Source of the DNA: Gordonia araii NBRC 100433
Lineage (GTDB): Bacteria > Actinomycetota > Actinomycetes > Mycobacteriales > Mycobacteriaceae
Assembly (NCBI RefSeq): GCF_000241265.1
Contig: NZ_BAEE01000011.1
Location: forward strand, 33,307 to 97,306
Direction of reading: 5' to 3'
Length of the DNA stretch: 64,000 nt
The notes under the pieces were generated by a model, which was given only the letters and a program-made list of their open reading frames with translations, did no database searches and was not told the DNA's origin. Shown here one piece after another: positions 45,101 to 54,700 of the stretch. Both the position numbers and the translations under genes were made by a program. Position 1 is the first letter of the stretch. Each line of letters opens with the position of its first letter.

Positions 45101-48100
45101 GCGGTCGCCGCGAACCCGTCGGCGACCGCGGTGCGGGCCGGTGCGTCCGAACTCCGCTACCGCGACCTCGACCGGGCATCGAGCGCCATCGCCGCCGCCC
45201 TGGTCGAGCGCGGCACACGTCCGGGGGACCTCGTCGGCGTCGCGACGTCGCGGTCGACCGACCTGGTAGCAACGATCCTCGGGATTCTCAAAGCGGGTGC
45301 CGCCTACCTGCCGTTGGACACGACCAATCCGGTCGAGCGGCTGCGCTACATCGTCGACGACGCGCACCCGCGCGCTGTCGTCGTGGACGAGCACACCGCC
45401 GACCTGCCGGTGTGGTCGACGATGCCGGGTTCGGTCGCCGTGCTGCGCGTGGACGAGCTGCTGGACGCCTCACCGCTCCCGGATCCGGTCGCGCTGCCGT
45501 CGGCGGCCCGCGCCTACGTGATCTACACGTCCGGATCGACCGGCCAGCCCAAGGGCGTCGAGGTGACCCATCGTGACGTGCTCGTCCTGCTGGACACCGC
45601 GCAGGCCGACTTCGGGTTCGCCTCCGACGACGTATGGACGATGTTCCACTCGTACGCCTTCGACTTCTCGGTGTGGGAGATGTTCGGCCCCCTACTGACC
45701 GGCGGATCGGTCGTCGTCGTCGACCGCGACGTCGCCCGCTCGCCCGACGAATTCCTGGAGTTGCTGGCCGCCGAGTCGGTCACCGTCCTCAGCCAGACAC
45801 CGTCGGCGTTCGCCCAGCTCGCGCTCGCCCGTAGGCGACGGCCGGCGGAGCTGTCCCTGCGCCATGTCGTGTTCGGCGGCGAGGAGTTGCCCTTCGACCT
45901 GGTTCGCCAGTGGTTCGACGACAACCCGGCCGATACGGCGACGCTGGTCAACATGTACGGGATCACCGAGACCACCGTGCACGTCAGTTACCGGCCGCTC
46001 GACGCCGCGACGGTCACCGGCGGGGAGGCCAGCCTCATCGGCCGGCCGTTGCGCTCATTGGCCATCCACATCCTCGACGACCGGCTGCAGCCGGTCCCCG
46101 ACGGCGTCGTCGGCGAGATGTACGTCGCCGGAGGGCAACTCGCCCAGGGGTATCTGGGCCGCCCGGGACTCACCGGCACCCGATTCGTGGCCAACCCGTT
46201 CGGCCCCGTGGGCAGCCGCCTCTACCGGACCGGCGACCTCGCACGCCGGGTACGCGGCGACATCGAGTACCTCGGCCGCGGCGACTCGCAGGTCCAGCTG
46301 CGCGGCTTCCGCATCGAACTCGGGGAGGTGCGCTCCGCGCTGCTCACGGTCGGAACGGTGCGCGACGCCGCGGTCGTGATCAGCGGCGAGGGCGCCGGGG
46401 AGATGCTCGTCGGATACGTCGTCACCGACGACGGCACGGTCGACGCGGCAGCGGTGCGCGAGGCCGCCGCGCGGCTGCTGCCCGCCTACATGGTCCCGTC
46501 GGCGATCGTCGCGCTCACGGCGCTGCCGCTGACGGCGAACGGCAAACTGGACCGGCGGGCACTGCCGAAGCCCGAGGCGTTGCCGACGGCGGCGGTGGAG
46601 GCCGTCGGACCGCGCGAGGAGATCGTCGCCGCGATCTTCGCCGAAGTGCTCGGCGTCGACGAGGTCGGCGCGACCGACTCCTTCTTCGACATCGGCGGCA
46701 ACTCGCTGTCGGCCACGCGCGTGGCGGCCCGCGTCTCCGAGGCGCTCGACACCGGCGTCACCGTGCGCGACGTTTTCGAGGCGCCCACCGTCCGCGACCT
46801 CGCCGCCCGTTCGGGGGGTGCGATCGCGCGCGGCCCGCTGGTGGCCGGGACACGACCGGAACTCGTCCCGCTGGCCTACGCGCAACAGCGGATGTGGTTC
46901 CTCAACCAGTTCGACACCTCGTCTCCGGCCTACAACATCCCGGTGGCCCTGCGGGTGCGCGGCGGTGTGGACACCGACGCACTGCACGCCGCGCTCGGCG
47001 ACGTCGTCACCCGCCACGAGGTGCTGCGGACCGTCTATCCGACCGTCGACGGAGCACCGGTTCAGCGCGTGCTCGACGCCGGCACGGCCCGTTCCCAGCT
47101 CGACTGGGCAGTGGTCGCGTCGGCGGGTGAGGCGCTGGAGCTGGGCTCCCGCGGCTTCGACGTGACCGTCGATCTGCCCATCCGAGCGCGCGTCGCCGCC
47201 GATGTCGACGGTCACGTCGTGATGATCGTCGTCCACCACATCGCCTCCGATGCCGAGTCGATGCCCGTCTTCACCAGAGACCTGATCGCCGCCTACGTCG
47301 CACGGACCGGCGGGTCGGAGCCGGGTTGGACGCCGCTGCCGGTGCAGTACGCCGACTATGCGATCTGGCAGCGCGAGCAGCTCGGCGACCCGGCCGACGA
47401 CGATTCGGTTTTGGCCGGGCAGACCCGCTACTGGGCCGAGAAGCTCGCCGAGCTGCCGGAGGTCACCGACCTCCCGGCCGACCGGCGTCGGCCGGCGGTG
47501 GCCGACCTGTCCGGTGCCGCGCTGCGCTTCGAGTTCGGGCCGCGGCGCTCGGCGGCCGTCCACCGGATAGCGCGGCACACCGGAACCACGCCGTTCATGG
47601 TGCTGCACGCCGCCCTGGCCGCGACCGTCTCGCGGTTGGCGAGCACCGACGATGTCGCGATCGGGGCGGCGGTCGCCGGTCGCGGCCAGGCCGAACTGGA
47701 CGAGCTGATCGGCATGTTCGTCAACACGGTCGTGTTGCGCACCCAGCACCGCGGCTCCGATACCGCCGAACAGTTGCTCGGTCAGGTCGCCCAGGTCGCG
47801 ATGGACGCGTTCAGCCACGCCGACGTGCCCTTCGAGCAGGTGGTCGAGGCCGTGGCGCCGAACCGATCCACCGCGCACGCGCCCCTTTTCCAGGTCGGGA
47901 TCAACTACCTCGCCGGGGAGGTGCGGAACGATACCGCCACGGGGCCGTCGTCGATCGAGGTGATCGACGAGGCGCCGCCGATCGCCAAGGTCGACCTCCA
48001 TGCCGCGTTCACCGAGGCGCCCGCCGCCGCCGACCGCCTGCTGCGCGGCGAGCTGACCTATGCGACGGCGTTGTTCGACGAAGTCACCGTCGCCGGATTC

Positions 48101-50932
48101 CGCGACGTGTTCCTGACCGTGCTCGACGCGATGACCGACGATCCGGCCGCCGTCGTAGCCGACGTGGACGTCCTCGACGAGACCGATCGGGCCGAGCTGG
48201 TCCCGGTGGTCGGGGATCGCGGTGGACTCGAGCCGGCCACCGCGCGCGAGATCTTCGCCCGCCGGACGCTCGACCCGGCGAGGCCGGCGGTGATCGAGGG
48301 AACCAGGTCGCTCGACTACGCGTCCTTCGAGGCACTGACCAACCGTTTGGCGCGCGAGTTCATCGCACGCGGGGCCGGTCCAGAATCGGTCGTCGGCGTC
48401 GGGCTGGCCCGTTCGCTGGAGGCCGCGGTGCTCATCACGGCCGTGCTCAAGGCGGGCGGCGCCTATCTGCCCCTGGACCCCGCGCTCCCGCCCGAGCGCC
48501 TGCACCACATGGTCGCCGATGCCAACCCGCTGCTGATCGTCGTGCGCCCGCGCGACCGGGCGGCGTTCGACTTCGCCGATGCGGATCGCATCGTTACCGT
48601 CGGCGACCTCGCCCCCGCGCCGACCGCGTCGATCACCCCCTCGGCCGATCTCACACCGCGGGCGCTGGCGCGGCATTCCGACGGGCCGGTCGCCGGCGGC
48701 GAGCTGCGCGGCCGACTGGACGTCGATTCGCTCGCCTATCTCGTCTACACGTCGGGCTCCACCGGCCTGCCCAAGGCCGTGGCCGTGAGTCAGCGCGGCC
48801 TGGCCAGGCTGAGCCAGCAGCATCGCGAGTGGACCGGGGCGGCACCGGGAGCTGGCGAGCGGGCCGAATCGATATCGCCGGGGGCTGGCGATACTCGCGT
48901 CCTGGCGGTCGCCGCCATCGGCTTCGACGGCGCGTTCTTCGAGCTGTTCGCCGCCTTCGGGCTCGGGCTCACCCTCGTCGTCGCACCGGCCGACGTCTAC
49001 GCGGGCGATGCCCTGGTCGACGTCATCGTCGAGCACGGCGTTACCCATGCGGTGATCACGCCGGCGGTGCTGGCGACGATGGATCCGGCCCGGGTGGTCT
49101 CGCTGCGGCATCTCGGCACCGCTGGTGAAGCGGTGGCCCCCGAGGTCGTATCGCGATGGGCCGACTCGTCCGACCGTGAGATGTTCAACGGCTACGGGCC
49201 CACCGAGACCACCGTCTCGGCGACCGGTGCGGTCCTGGCCCCGGGCGAGCCCATCCGGATCGGCCGGCCGGTTCCGGGCATGGCGGCCCTGGTGCTCGAC
49301 GAGCGGCTACGGCCGGTCGGCCGCGGCGTCGTCGGCGAACTGTATCTGTGCGGTGACAAGCTGGCGCGCGGCTATCACGGCCAGCACGGACTCACCGCGG
49401 CGCGCTTCGTCGCCAACCCCTACGCCGCCGACGGGTCGGGCGAGCGGATGTACCGCACGGGCGATCTCGTGCGGTGGGTCGGCGAACCGGCCCAGCTCGA
49501 GTTCGTCGGCCGCTCGGACCACCAGGTGAAGATCAACGGGCAACGCGTCGAACTCGGGGAGATCGATGCGGCCCTGGCCGACCAGCCCGGCATCTCGTCG
49601 GCGGTGACCATCGGCGTGGCCGACCGGCACGGCCGCGATCGACTGGTCGGGTACCTCGTACCCGAGACCGTCGCGACGATCGACACCGGCGCGGTGCTCG
49701 ACGCGCTGCGCCGGCGTCTGCCGGCGTACATGGTCCCGGCGGCGCTGGTCACCGTCGATGAACTCCCGCTTACCGTGATCGGCAAACTGGATCGCCGACG
49801 GCTGCCGATACCGGAGTTCCCGGACGACGCCGAGGGCTACGAGGCGCCGGCCAATGCCACCGAGCGTCTCGTCGCCGACGTGTTCGCCGAGGTGCTGGAC
49901 GTCGACCGGGTCAGCGTCGTCCAGAGCTTCTTCGACGCCGGCGGCAACTCCCTCTCGGCGACGCGGGTGGTCGGCGCGCTGCGGGAACGGACCGACGCCG
50001 ACATCGCCCTGGCGACGCTGTTCGCCGATCCGACGCCGCGCGGCGTGGCCGCGGCACTCACCGGCGCTGCCGGGGTCGCCAACGACGTGCTGATCACGCT
50101 GCGCGCCGACGGTTCCCGGCCGCCGATCTTCTGCATCCACCCGGCCGGCGGGTTGGCGTGGTTCTACGGCGGATTCGCCCCCTACATCGAGGACCGGCCG
50201 ATCTACGGGCTGCAGGATCCGCATGTCGTCCTCGACGAACCGGAGGCCTCGTCGGTCGAGGAGCTGGCGGCCCGCTACGCCCGGGAGATCCGTGCCGTGG
50301 CGCCCCACGGGCCCTATCACCTGCTCGGCTGGTCGATCGGCGGCTATCTGGCCCACGCCGTCGCCGTCGAGTTGCAGCGCGCAGGGGAGTCGGTCGCCTA
50401 CCTGGGGCTGATGGACTCGATCGCCCTCGGGGGCGATGTCGCGACCGACGGCTCGCCGGAGGTCGACGCGCACACCGAGGCGGACGCCGCCGACCTCCTC
50501 GGTGGCTGGCGCGAGTTGTTCGACCTCGGCGACGACGTCACCGCGAGCAGTCCGGAGGAGGTCGCCGACGTGGTTCGCCAGCAGATCGCCGGCATGGGGC
50601 TGCTCGACGCGGGGCAGGTGGACCGCGTGATGGACAGCTTTGCCAACTCCGCGCAGATCGGCGCCGAGTACCGGCCGGACGTCTTCGACGGATCGCTGCA
50701 GGTGTTCACCGCGACCGCCGACAAACCCGATCCCGCCGCCGTCGCGGCAAGTTGGCGCCCCTACGTCACCGGTGGCATCGCTAACGTGGATGTCGACACC
50801 CACCACCTCGGCATGGCCGACGCCGATGCGCTCCCCGTCGTCGGACCGGCGCTACAGCGCGGGCTCGATGCCGTGGACCGTGACGTGCCGCGAGTACGGC
50901 GAAGCAGCAACGTGAAACGACGCACGACCTAG
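33149..50932 (+). CDS. Non-ribosomal peptide synthetase 3: E(C-half), five C-A-T modules, terminal TE (5927 aa)
   Basis: Residues 1-255 are the missing second half of E2 ([21 protein letters not shown]). Then C9 272-720 ([22 protein letters not shown]-accepting type), A9, T9 (Ser1301); C10 1357-1800, A10, T10 (Ser2382); C11 2439-2885 (HHIAGDG), A11, T11 (Ser3449); C12 3506-3960, A12, T12 (Ser4519); C13 4573-5020 (HHIASDA), A13, T13 (Ser5601). The thioesterase, 5650-5905, has GWSIGG (Ser5729) and a late HHLGM His. Codes by eye: A9 DCPHYTLIE, A10 DCTHSTLVE, A11 DVFFYGLIA, A12 DFWSVGMVH (close to the Thr code DFWNIGMVH), A13 DGFVGAGVS. The TE should release or cyclise the 13-residue chain. A short basic tail ends the protein. 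Translation is probably coupled to NRPS2, or the two are one protein (see findings). Confidence 0.94.
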   Translation: MSAARTVHIRVPADVTEAVLGTAPEAFATGSTEIMLAALARAVRGYQRDAGIVDDRPVSVQVERHGRDDAVIAHSEGRADLTRTVGWFTTIAPVLLDPADDAVHAVKAAKEELAGQPDAGAGFGVLRYGADSPLRQRPLPSIGFNFFGAGAAAGADTAPDLADELLPAADGPVLPPSLSARMRPANALTVNVSTVASDGGRELAADVGYDPAVLDEDEAADLGRRWVDELRAIVESVAAGDVGLSPSDVPGAQITQADLDDLAARYPGAAVWSLSPLQRGLYFQHELVADETDGLDVYATQAVIGFEGKVDEARLRSAIANVLARHRALRAGFVRAASGTVVAVIPSEVDPPVEVRDVSDDPDALDALAGAERLRPFDLAAPPVIRFVLARGTGSDSLVVTNHHILFDGWSGPLVLADLLSYYATGGPAIPGADVRPGAQGDFADYLAQIAATDQATSIAAWRTALAGLDGPTLVGTGAGVDRDGLPEQERSHLGPELTARLAAMGRERQVTVSTVLQAAWAVFLSRLTGNTTVCFGETVSGRPAQLDGVETMIGLFINTLPVAVTVDPDQTVTELVDGMQRAKVDVLDHQHVSLAEIAGAVGEQVLFDTLTLHESYPIDAESLENAAPAGDGLAVRDIDMVDATHYPLNLYTAPIQGREPGEQNETVAADDVAVTFKYLPGEFSAAQIRAFAEVYFEILRTMVADPDRRLRDIDPASEGLRREALDRAVGPVVEISRDTLPDGLAAQAAKTPTAVALRFGDREVTYREFAARVNTLARELIALGVGPEDAVAVCMPRSVEMLIALHAIVAAGGQYVPIDTEAPPERTQYMLDTAGVALALATDADIEPLRGTSARTVVVDAREPVDEAAADTPIADVDRRSPLRPAHAAYTLFTSGSTGRPKGVTLSHEAVVNRLLWGNDEFGWGADDIVVQKTPYTFDCSVPELFAPFLVGAALVIAKPGGHADPLYLADLVATTGATSMHFVPSMLSVFNDIVGGVPGVRDGLASLRWIYTTGEALPPAVAARTRELIPGARFYNLYGPTEAAIEITYEPVETVGDRIGIGVPVWNSTAYVLDEQLRPVPPGMPGELYLGGVQLARGYAARPDLTAERFVADPFAGTTTPSGESTPPGSLLYRTGDLVRILPGDDSAADRLEYLGRTDFQVKLRGQRIELGEIESAIAGAPGVVHAAATVVSAPGGAEHLVGYYAPASADEGTVKAAVADALPEYMRPTLWVPLDDIVLNTAGKLDRNALPSPEFAAEAAFRAPSTPAEAAIADTFADLLGLDEVSADADFFDLGGNSLTATQLAGRLSALTGTRVGVRVLFESPTPAALAALLDLDGSAGRDDQPVAERSAELPLSLAQQRMWFLNTFDPDTTAFNLPLAMRLLGPLDDAAMAAAVHDVLERHEVLRTRYPATDDGGARQEIVDADTAAAEVGYARHTVADPIAATAALCGQTFDVTRDIPIRIAVFAAPEGGEQVLAAVVHHIAADGVSLGLIGTEVMTAYAARAAGTAPQWQPLPVQFADVALRQRERLGSLDDPQSELAKQYAYWLDALSGLPEVTEIPGDRARPPVASMAGDTTYFTVPPEVVDGVRDVARSTGATDFMVVHAALAALIARLAGTADVVVGTPVAGRGDPETAGTVGMFVNTLVLRTPVDLAGDGEELVRAVRAVDSAALDNSEVPFEYLVEALAPTRTEAHTPLFQIQLAFQNFAAGSDGAGGVAGLVVEPVRPPVTAVQNDLTFVLAPDGAGGWTGQLPYATDLYDDETAQRLARRFVDLLAGLVAKPHLPVGDLPVLDDTERSEIERWSRGEDREVADDLIPEILAARAAAAPDSTALVFEGRTVSYGEFSTRVNTLARELIALGVGPEDAVAVCMPRSVEMLVALHGVIAAGGQYVPIDTTAPAERVEYMLDTVDAKLLLVRPDDTTHPVARAAAAGGARVHPLDATAATAPAAPVVDAERRAPLRPDHAVYTLFTSGSTGRPKGVTLSHRAVLNRLWWGLDEIAWNADDVIVQKTPYTFDCSVTELFAPFLVGATLVVARPGGHADPRYLADLIATERVTSVHFVPSMLAVFLDVVDDEQMARLTDLRHVSATGEALPPAVAAEVLDRLDVDLWNLYGPTEAAVEITYSKIGEVGDAIPIGKPVWNSTALVLDARLRPVPAGVPGELYLGGVQLARGYAARGDLSAERFVANPYGAPGERMYRTGDLVRWNTAGAGSEASGPIRHGELEYLGRTDFQVKLRGQRIELGEIESVIAAAPGVVHAAATVVPGPGGTEHLVGYVSSAGGPAVDTEAVKASVAASLPSYMVPTVWVALDDVVLNTAGKLDRNALPAPDFETVAAEFVTPASPDETAVAGVFAEVLGVERVSVTESFFDLGGNSLSATKLAARAGDALGADIAVRDVFEAPTVRDLVARMAGGAPVALPPVTAVEHRPHRIPLTNAQRRMWFINRFDPTLPTYNIPIGLRIGGDLDLDALRAAVDDVMARHEVLRTLFPDHDGVPYQLVLPADDAADLVDWGVVEDDEALATAAGTGFDLAEELPIRIRLRQVAATEHVLLVVVHHIAGDGHAGQVLARDLIGAYLARAAGTAPTWSPLPVQVADVAVWEEQVLGAADDPGSVLGAELEFWRKTLEAAPDLLELPTDFARPPVASMRGARTDFELSAATAGAVTRFAREHRVTPFMVVHAALAALLARLAGTDDVAVGTPIAGRGRRELDDVVGMFVNTLVLRTEVDPRASFAELVDEVRRVDLDAFAHAHLPFEYLVTELAPVRSEAFAPFAQVLLTVEEGAGPQPGDETAGGLSLSPLDVGEVPAKVDLLVGVVTDPRDGQPWRGSIEYATDLFTAETVAAFAARLEALLAGFTASPERPVGSAPLLNAAERAELLPMRSGQGVAPVVLADLFAAAAAEAPDVLAVVDGDGQRLTYGEIDERSNRLARWLIGRGVGADDLVALAIPRSAELLVAVWAVAKTGAGYVPIDPDYPAQRRSTMVDDSGARVGLIAAGLDDNGDAGECRWVRFGAELDGELAGLSSSAIAPAERVRPVTAENLAYVIYTSGSTGKPKGVAVSHAGIANLAAAAARDVSVPRAARVLGFVSPSFDVSVFDYLVATTARATLMYRPGPVVGGSELERWIVDNRVEYGFLTPSVLASLDPANTGSLRVLYAGGEAISKSLVNRWAPHLELRNLYGPTEATIAATLSAPLRAADERVPLGAPVLGVELLVLDSSLMPVPVGVSGELYLSGPGLARGYLGRSALTAERFVADPHGGAGRRMYRTGDVVRWMRDHDGALILDYVGRSDHQVKLRGLRIEVGEIETALTGATGVAAAVVLGVNDTGVQSTGESTGVTALAAYVVPERGAGLDPNDIRSEIAAGLPAYMVPSSITVIDELPMTPVGKLDTAALPAPVFAAADEHVVPQTTAEQAIAAVYADLLGVSRVGSTDSFFDLGGNSLSATRLVSRVGEVLGVEIGVRDVFEAPTVGELAARVARATEAALPTVTRVQSRPPALPLSFAQRRMWFINQFSPGASAGYNVPLAVRLTADAGGAGLDVAAMRAAVADVMARQETLRTRFVQTADGEVVAVIADPARAAGELDWLELAASSPDEATATAADIVTRGFDVSTDLPIRGAVIELAPTDHIVVLVLHHIAADGQSLTPLLDDLVRAYLARSAGRSPDFAPLPVDYVDYSLWQQRVLGDPDDPESRAAQQLAHWTGQLAGLPDVITLPTDRRRPAVASMRGAAVDFTVDAQVRAAARQLAAAHGTTEFAVTQAAVSALVARLSGTSDVAIGIPVAGRGQRELEPLVGMFVNTLVLRAEVESWDSFDALVDQASGVVVDALSHADVPFEHVVEALNPVRSESFAPLTQVFFTFEQNDPVDVDLGGLRVRGVDPGATAAKVDLNFALSVDARTDGYAGQLIYATDLFNEQTAAAIAGRFTALLGALVRSPHAAVGDHLILTDAERAHLAAQTAPVADTEHADSSLVERFAAAVAANPSATAVRAGASELRYRDLDRASSAIAAALVERGTRPGDLVGVATSRSTDLVATILGILKAGAAYLPLDTTNPVERLRYIVDDAHPRAVVVDEHTADLPVWSTMPGSVAVLRVDELLDASPLPDPVALPSAARAYVIYTSGSTGQPKGVEVTHRDVLVLLDTAQADFGFASDDVWTMFHSYAFDFSVWEMFGPLLTGGSVVVVDRDVARSPDEFLELLAAESVTVLSQTPSAFAQLALARRRRPAELSLRHVVFGGEELPFDLVRQWFDDNPADTATLVNMYGITETTVHVSYRPLDAATVTGGEASLIGRPLRSLAIHILDDRLQPVPDGVVGEMYVAGGQLAQGYLGRPGLTGTRFVANPFGPVGSRLYRTGDLARRVRGDIEYLGRGDSQVQLRGFRIELGEVRSALLTVGTVRDAAVVISGEGAGEMLVGYVVTDDGTVDAAAVREAAARLLPAYMVPSAIVALTALPLTANGKLDRRALPKPEALPTAAVEAVGPREEIVAAIFAEVLGVDEVGATDSFFDIGGNSLSATRVAARVSEALDTGVTVRDVFEAPTVRDLAARSGGAIARGPLVAGTRPELVPLAYAQQRMWFLNQFDTSSPAYNIPVALRVRGGVDTDALHAALGDVVTRHEVLRTVYPTVDGAPVQRVLDAGTARSQLDWAVVASAGEALELGSRGFDVTVDLPIRARVAADVDGHVVMIVVHHIASDAESMPVFTRDLIAAYVARTGGSEPGWTPLPVQYADYAIWQREQLGDPADDDSVLAGQTRYWAEKLAELPEVTDLPADRRRPAVADLSGAALRFEFGPRRSAAVHRIARHTGTTPFMVLHAALAATVSRLASTDDVAIGAAVAGRGQAELDELIGMFVNTVVLRTQHRGSDTAEQLLGQVAQVAMDAFSHADVPFEQVVEAVAPNRSTAHAPLFQVGINYLAGEVRNDTATGPSSIEVIDEAPPIAKVDLHAAFTEAPAAADRLLRGELTYATALFDEVTVAGFRDVFLTVLDAMTDDPAAVVADVDVLDETDRAELVPVVGDRGGLEPATAREIFARRTLDPARPAVIEGTRSLDYASFEALTNRLAREFIARGAGPESVVGVGLARSLEAAVLITAVLKAGGAYLPLDPALPPERLHHMVADANPLLIVVRPRDRAAFDFADADRIVTVGDLAPAPTASITPSADLTPRALARHSDGPVAGGELRGRLDVDSLAYLVYTSGSTGLPKAVAVSQRGLARLSQQHREWTGAAPGAGERAESISPGAGDTRVLAVAAIGFDGAFFELFAAFGLGLTLVVAPADVYAGDALVDVIVEHGVTHAVITPAVLATMDPARVVSLRHLGTAGEAVAPEVVSRWADSSDREMFNGYGPTETTVSATGAVLAPGEPIRIGRPVPGMAALVLDERLRPVGRGVVGELYLCGDKLARGYHGQHGLTAARFVANPYAADGSGERMYRTGDLVRWVGEPAQLEFVGRSDHQVKINGQRVELGEIDAALADQPGISSAVTIGVADRHGRDRLVGYLVPETVATIDTGAVLDALRRRLPAYMVPAALVTVDELPLTVIGKLDRRRLPIPEFPDDAEGYEAPANATERLVADVFAEVLDVDRVSVVQSFFDAGGNSLSATRVVGALRERTDADIALATLFADPTPRGVAAALTGAAGVANDVLITLRADGSRPPIFCIHPAGGLAWFYGGFAPYIEDRPIYGLQDPHVVLDEPEASSVEELAARYAREIRAVAPHGPYHLLGWSIGGYLAHAVAVELQRAGESVAYLGLMDSIALGGDVATDGSPEVDAHTEADAADLLGGWRELFDLGDDVTASSPEEVADVVRQQIAGMGLLDAGQVDRVMDSFANSAQIGAEYRPDVFDGSLQVFTATADKPDPAAVAASWRPYVTGGIANVDVDTHHLGMADADALPVVGPALQRGLDAVDRDVPRVRRSSNVKRRTT
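39800..39827. repeat. Dispersed 27-bp element, copy 5, in frame in NRPS3 A10
   Basis: The core GGGAGCGAAGCGAGCGGG is read [10 protein letters not shown] between LVRWNTA and [10 protein letters not shown] of A10. The equivalent loop in A5 has only NADGA. Confidence 0.7.
48844..48869. repeat. Dispersed 27-bp element, copy 6, in frame in NRPS3 A13
   Basis: The variant core GGGAGCTGGCGAGCGGG is followed by CCGAAT, read [10 protein letters not shown] second partial copy, CCGGGGGCTGGCGA, follows at 48878-48891 and gives ISPGAGD. Both lie between the A3-type motif and the FDGAFFELF segment. Confidence 0.6.
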
Positions 50933-50991
50933 CCCCGATATCGAACTGTATGGATCCTCGCGACCACGGTCGCGGGAGAAGGAGAGAACCG

Positions 50992-51216
50992 ATGACGAAC
51001 CCATTCGACGACGAGAACGGCCGCTTCTTCGTGCTGGTCAACGACGAGAACCAGCACTCCCTGTGGCCGACGTTCGCCGATATTCCGGTCGGGTGGACGA
51101 AGGTCTTCGGCGAGGACAGCCGCGAGGCGTGCTTGGCCTACGTCGAGGAGAACTGGACGGATCTGCGGCCCAAGAGCCTCATCGAGGCGATGGAAGCCGA
51201 CGCCAAGGGCGAATGA
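50992..51216 (+). CDS. MbtH-like NRPS accessory protein (74 aa)
   Basis: The sequence [18 protein letters not shown] continues with the family signature NxExxxSLWPxxxxIPxGWTKVF, then [20 protein letters not shown]. MbtH proteins bind A domains and raise their solubility or activity. This one sits 59 bp after the third synthetase on the same strand and should serve several of the 13 A domains. GGAG of the purine run at 50976-50985 lies 7 bases before ATG 50992-50994. The frame is open further upstream to 50950, but the additional 14 residues are Arg-rich and lie before the ribosome site. At 74 aa the length is normal. The three diagnostic Trp residues are present. Confidence 0.96.
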   Translation: MTNPFDDENGRFFVLVNDENQHSLWPTFADIPVGWTKVFGEDSREACLAYVEENWTDLRPKSLIEAMEADAKGE

Positions 51217-51426
51217 GGGCCGTGCCGCTACCTACCGTTGGTCACAACATGGTGACCTCGGCGGTTCGGTTGGATAACCGACCCGGCTTTCATCTACCGC
51301 AAATCGGCAGTTTGGGGTAGCTGATCCGCTCGACACATGTCATACTGTGAATGTTCTGGGAGTTGCCTGGAGCGTTGCGCAAAGTTCGAGGAGCTTTCGC
51401 ACCCAGTGAGGGATACGGGGTTCGCC
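51217..51426. promoter_or_regulatory. Intergenic stretch with two small hairpins after mbtH
   Basis: There are two perfect 6-bp inverted repeats: GGTCAC/GTGACC at 51240-51257 (6-base loop) and TCGGTT/AACCGA at 51266-51281 (4-base loop). Neither is followed by a T run, so they are weak terminators at best. They may be an attenuator or an operator. The region also contains CATACTGT near 51344, which could be a -10 box for the next gene. The open frame that begins at 51337 (Cys-rich MSYCECSGSC) is probably not translated. Confidence 0.35.
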
Positions 51427-51732
51427 ATGATGACGCAGGTTATCGACCACGTCAGTACTCGTGCGCAGGCTACGCCGCGCCTGACCGCCGTCCGCTTCGG
51501 AGGCAAGGCGGTCTCCTACGGTGAGCTGGGCAATTCGATCGACTCCTATGCCGACGTGATGAGCCGTCACGGCATGAGCGCCGACGCGTCGCTGGTCGCC
51601 GGCATCGTGAACTCCATGCCCGCCGTCGCCGAACTGGGCGAGAAGACCGGCGCAGCCGTTTCACAGGTCATCGACTGGTTGGGCCGTGAACTGGACAGCT
51701 CCGGCGGAACCCACCTGCGCGCCGTCAGCTAG
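51427..51732 (+). CDS. Small protein resembling the start of an adenylation domain (101 aa)
   Basis: I do not know a named family for this protein. It reads MMTQVIDHVSTRAQATPRLT, then AVRFGGKAVSYGELGNSID, and continues to VSQVIDWLGRELD. The first half has the look of the opening of an NRPS A domain (A1/A2 region: xPxxxAVxxxGxxxSYGEL). It then departs, with no ATP-binding or SGSTG motif, so it cannot be an enzyme of that kind. The same overall pattern is found at the C-terminus of NRPS1 and the N-terminus of NRPS2. Start: ATG 51427 (51430 also possible); an in-frame GTG at 51406 preceded by GAGGAG is another option. It lies between mbtH and the GH92 gene on the same strand, so a helper or docking role in the assembly line is plausible but unproven. 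Confidence 0.7.
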   Translation: MMTQVIDHVSTRAQATPRLTAVRFGGKAVSYGELGNSIDSYADVMSRHGMSADASLVAGIVNSMPAVAELGEKTGAAVSQVIDWLGRELDSSGGTHLRAVS

Positions 51733-51773
51733 TAACTCGGCCGCCGCCGACCGCGCCTGACAAACTGGAGCGC

Positions 51774-54700
51774 GTGGCAAGTACCAGTCGGCCTGAGCCG
51801 ACCGAAGTCCTCGTTCTCGATGATCTCATCCGTGGTGACGGGCCGTCCTATGCCGTCAACGCGCGGCCCGGCGTCGGCCTGACTTCCGCCCATCCCTGGG
51901 GATACCGCTTCAGCGGATCCGCCGGGCAGCGCTGGCGGGCAGTTCTCGCGGGGACCGGGCTGGAAGGCCGCACCATCCCGGCCGACCGAGTGCTGCGCTA
52001 CGCGGTGTTCCCCGTGTTCGACGCCGACGAGCCCGATGTTCGCGACGGATATGCCGCCACCGCCGTCGCCGTCGACCTCGTCTTCACCGACGGGACGCGG
52101 CTCTCCGATATCGGGCCGACGGATCAGCTCGGCGTGCCGATCGACGCGCGATCGCAGTACGACGCGCGGATGCTCTCGGTCGACCAGTGGTCGTCGCGGT
52201 CGGTCTCCCTGCGCGGCGCCGACGGGCGCACCGTCGAGCGGGTCGAATTGACCGCGTTCGCCCCGGCCCGCGCCGAGGCGGGGTCCGGACCGCGCCGGCA
52301 GGTCGGCTTCGTCGACCGGATCGACGTCGTCGCAGAGCGGCCCGAGGCCGTTGACCCGGTCGACTTCGTGAAGACCACGAGGGGTACCTTCTCGTCGGAT
52401 CGCTTCTCCCGCGGCGGCTGTGCTCCGCTGGTGGCGGTCCCGCACGGATTCGTCTTCGGGCTTCCGATGACCGACGGCGGCAATCGGGGCTGGCCGTACT
52501 CGTATCACGAGGCGAGTCGCGTCGTGTCCAATCCCCCGCAGGACGAATCGACCGACGACGCGTCGGTCGTCCCGTTCCTGCAGGCCTTCGCGACCTCGCA
52601 CATCCCGTCGCCGTGGATGGGGGACAGAGGCAGCTTCCAGGTGTTTCCGCATCCGTTGTCGCACCCCAAGCCCGATCGCGACGATCGGGCGTTGCCGTTC
52701 TCGCACGACGAGGAAGTCGATCGACCGCATCTGTACGGTGTGGTGCTCGACGACGGCGTGCACCCGCCGATCCGTGCGGAGCTGACCGCGGGCTCGCACT
52801 CGATCTGGTTGCGCGCGACCTACGGCGGCGACACCGGCTCGCTCGTCTTCGACCAGATCGACAACGACGGCCACCTCGATCTGCCGGACCCCGTGCCGGG
52901 CCAGCCGTACGTCGCGACCGGCTACGTCGACGGCCCGGGCGGGCTGACGCACGTGCCGCGCACGTACGTCCACGTCGAGGTCGACGGTCGCGTTCTCTCG
53001 GCGACGCGGTTTCCCGGCCACGAGCGCGAGGCCGTGCTCGGCGCGCTGACCGTCGGCCTGCGAGGCGACGCCCGGTCGGTGACCGTCGCCATCGGCACCT
53101 CGCACATCAGCGTCGAGCAGGCCAAGCGAAACCTGGCGACCGACCGGGAAGCGGCTATGGGTGGTCAATTGGCCGTGACAAGGGATCGAGATTCCGTGAC
53201 TTCCGTGGGTGGTCGAGTGCCCGCAGGGGAACGAGACCCGGCGACTCCAATCGGTGGTCGAGTGCCCGCAGGGGATCGAGACCCGGCGACTCCAATCGGT
53301 GGTCGAGTGCCCGCGACGGAGGACCAAGAGCCGGCCGCGACTCCAATGGGTGGTCGAGTGCCCGCGACGGAGGAGCGGGTGTATCGAGACCCCGCAACCT
53401 TCGATGCCATCGCAACCCACACCCGCGACCGGTGGAACGAGCTTCTGGGCCGCCTCGACGTCGACGGCGCCACACGCGATCAGCTCACGTCGCTGTATTC
53501 GAGCCTCTACCGGGTACACCTGTACCCGAATACCGCCTCGGAGCTCACCGAGGACGGCTGGAAGTTCGCATCGCCGTTCGCCTACCGGCAGGACGTCGAC
53601 GACACCCCGTCGACGACGGTACGGCGCGTCGTCGACGGTCGGCTCACCGTCACCGACGGGTTCTGGGACTCGTATCGGGCGAGCTGGCCGTTGCGCACAC
53701 TGATCGCGCCGAAGCTGACCGGCGCACTCCTCGAGGGCTTCGTCGAGCACTACCGCGACGGCGGGTGGGTGAGCCGCTGGTCCGCGCCGGCGCCGGCCGA
53801 CATCATGACCGGCACGTCCAGCGACGCGGTGTTCTCCGACGCGGCGGTGGCCGGGCTGGCCGGGTTCGGTGAGTTCTCCCTGCTCGACGCCTACGATTCC
53901 TGCCTGCGCAACGCCACTGTCCCGTCGCCGAGCCGTTTCGTCGGCCGCAAGGGCATGGAGCGTTCGATGTTCACCGGATACGCCGACACCGAGGCGCACG
54001 AGGGAATGTCGTGGACGATCGATGCGGCGATCAACGACGGCGCTATTGCCGCGTTCTCGGCCTATCTCGCCGCGCGGTTGCCCGACCATGAGCGGCACGC
54101 CGAGTTCGTCGCCAACGCGGACTGGTTCGCCGCGCGCGCCCAACGGTATGCGTTGATGTTCGACGCCGAGACCGGATTCTTCCGCGGCCGTGAGCCGTCG
54201 GGACGATGGCGGTCGGGACCGTTCGACCCGCGGAACTGGGGAACCGACTACACCGAGACCAACGCCTGGGGCACCCGCTTCACGGCACCGCAGGACGGGC
54301 AGGGTCTGGCCGAGCTGTACGGCGGTCGTGCTGAGCTGGAGGAGAAGCTCGACGAGTTCATGGCGCTACCGGAGACCGGGCGACCGGAGTTCATGGGCGG
54401 CTACCCGGTCGTGATCCACGAGATGCGCGAGGCGCGCGACACCCGGATGGGGATGTTGGCGCTGTCCAACCAGCCGGCGCACCACATCCCGTTCATGTAC
54501 GCCTTCGCGTCGCGCCCGGGCAGCACCGCGCACGCCAAGACCCAGGCGATCGTGCGCGACGCCGTGCAGCGGCTGTTCGTCGGGTCCGACCTGGGCCAGG
54601 GCTACCCAGGCGACGAGGACAACGGGGAGATGTCGGCGTGGTACCTGTTCGCGGTGTCCGGACTGTATCCGCTGACCATCGGGAGCGGGCAGTTCGTCCT

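Noticed and set aside
51337..51426. Cys-rich N-terminal extension of the small A-start-like protein
   Set aside because: No ribosome site before 51337, and the similarity to the NRPS ends begins only after the later ATG codons.
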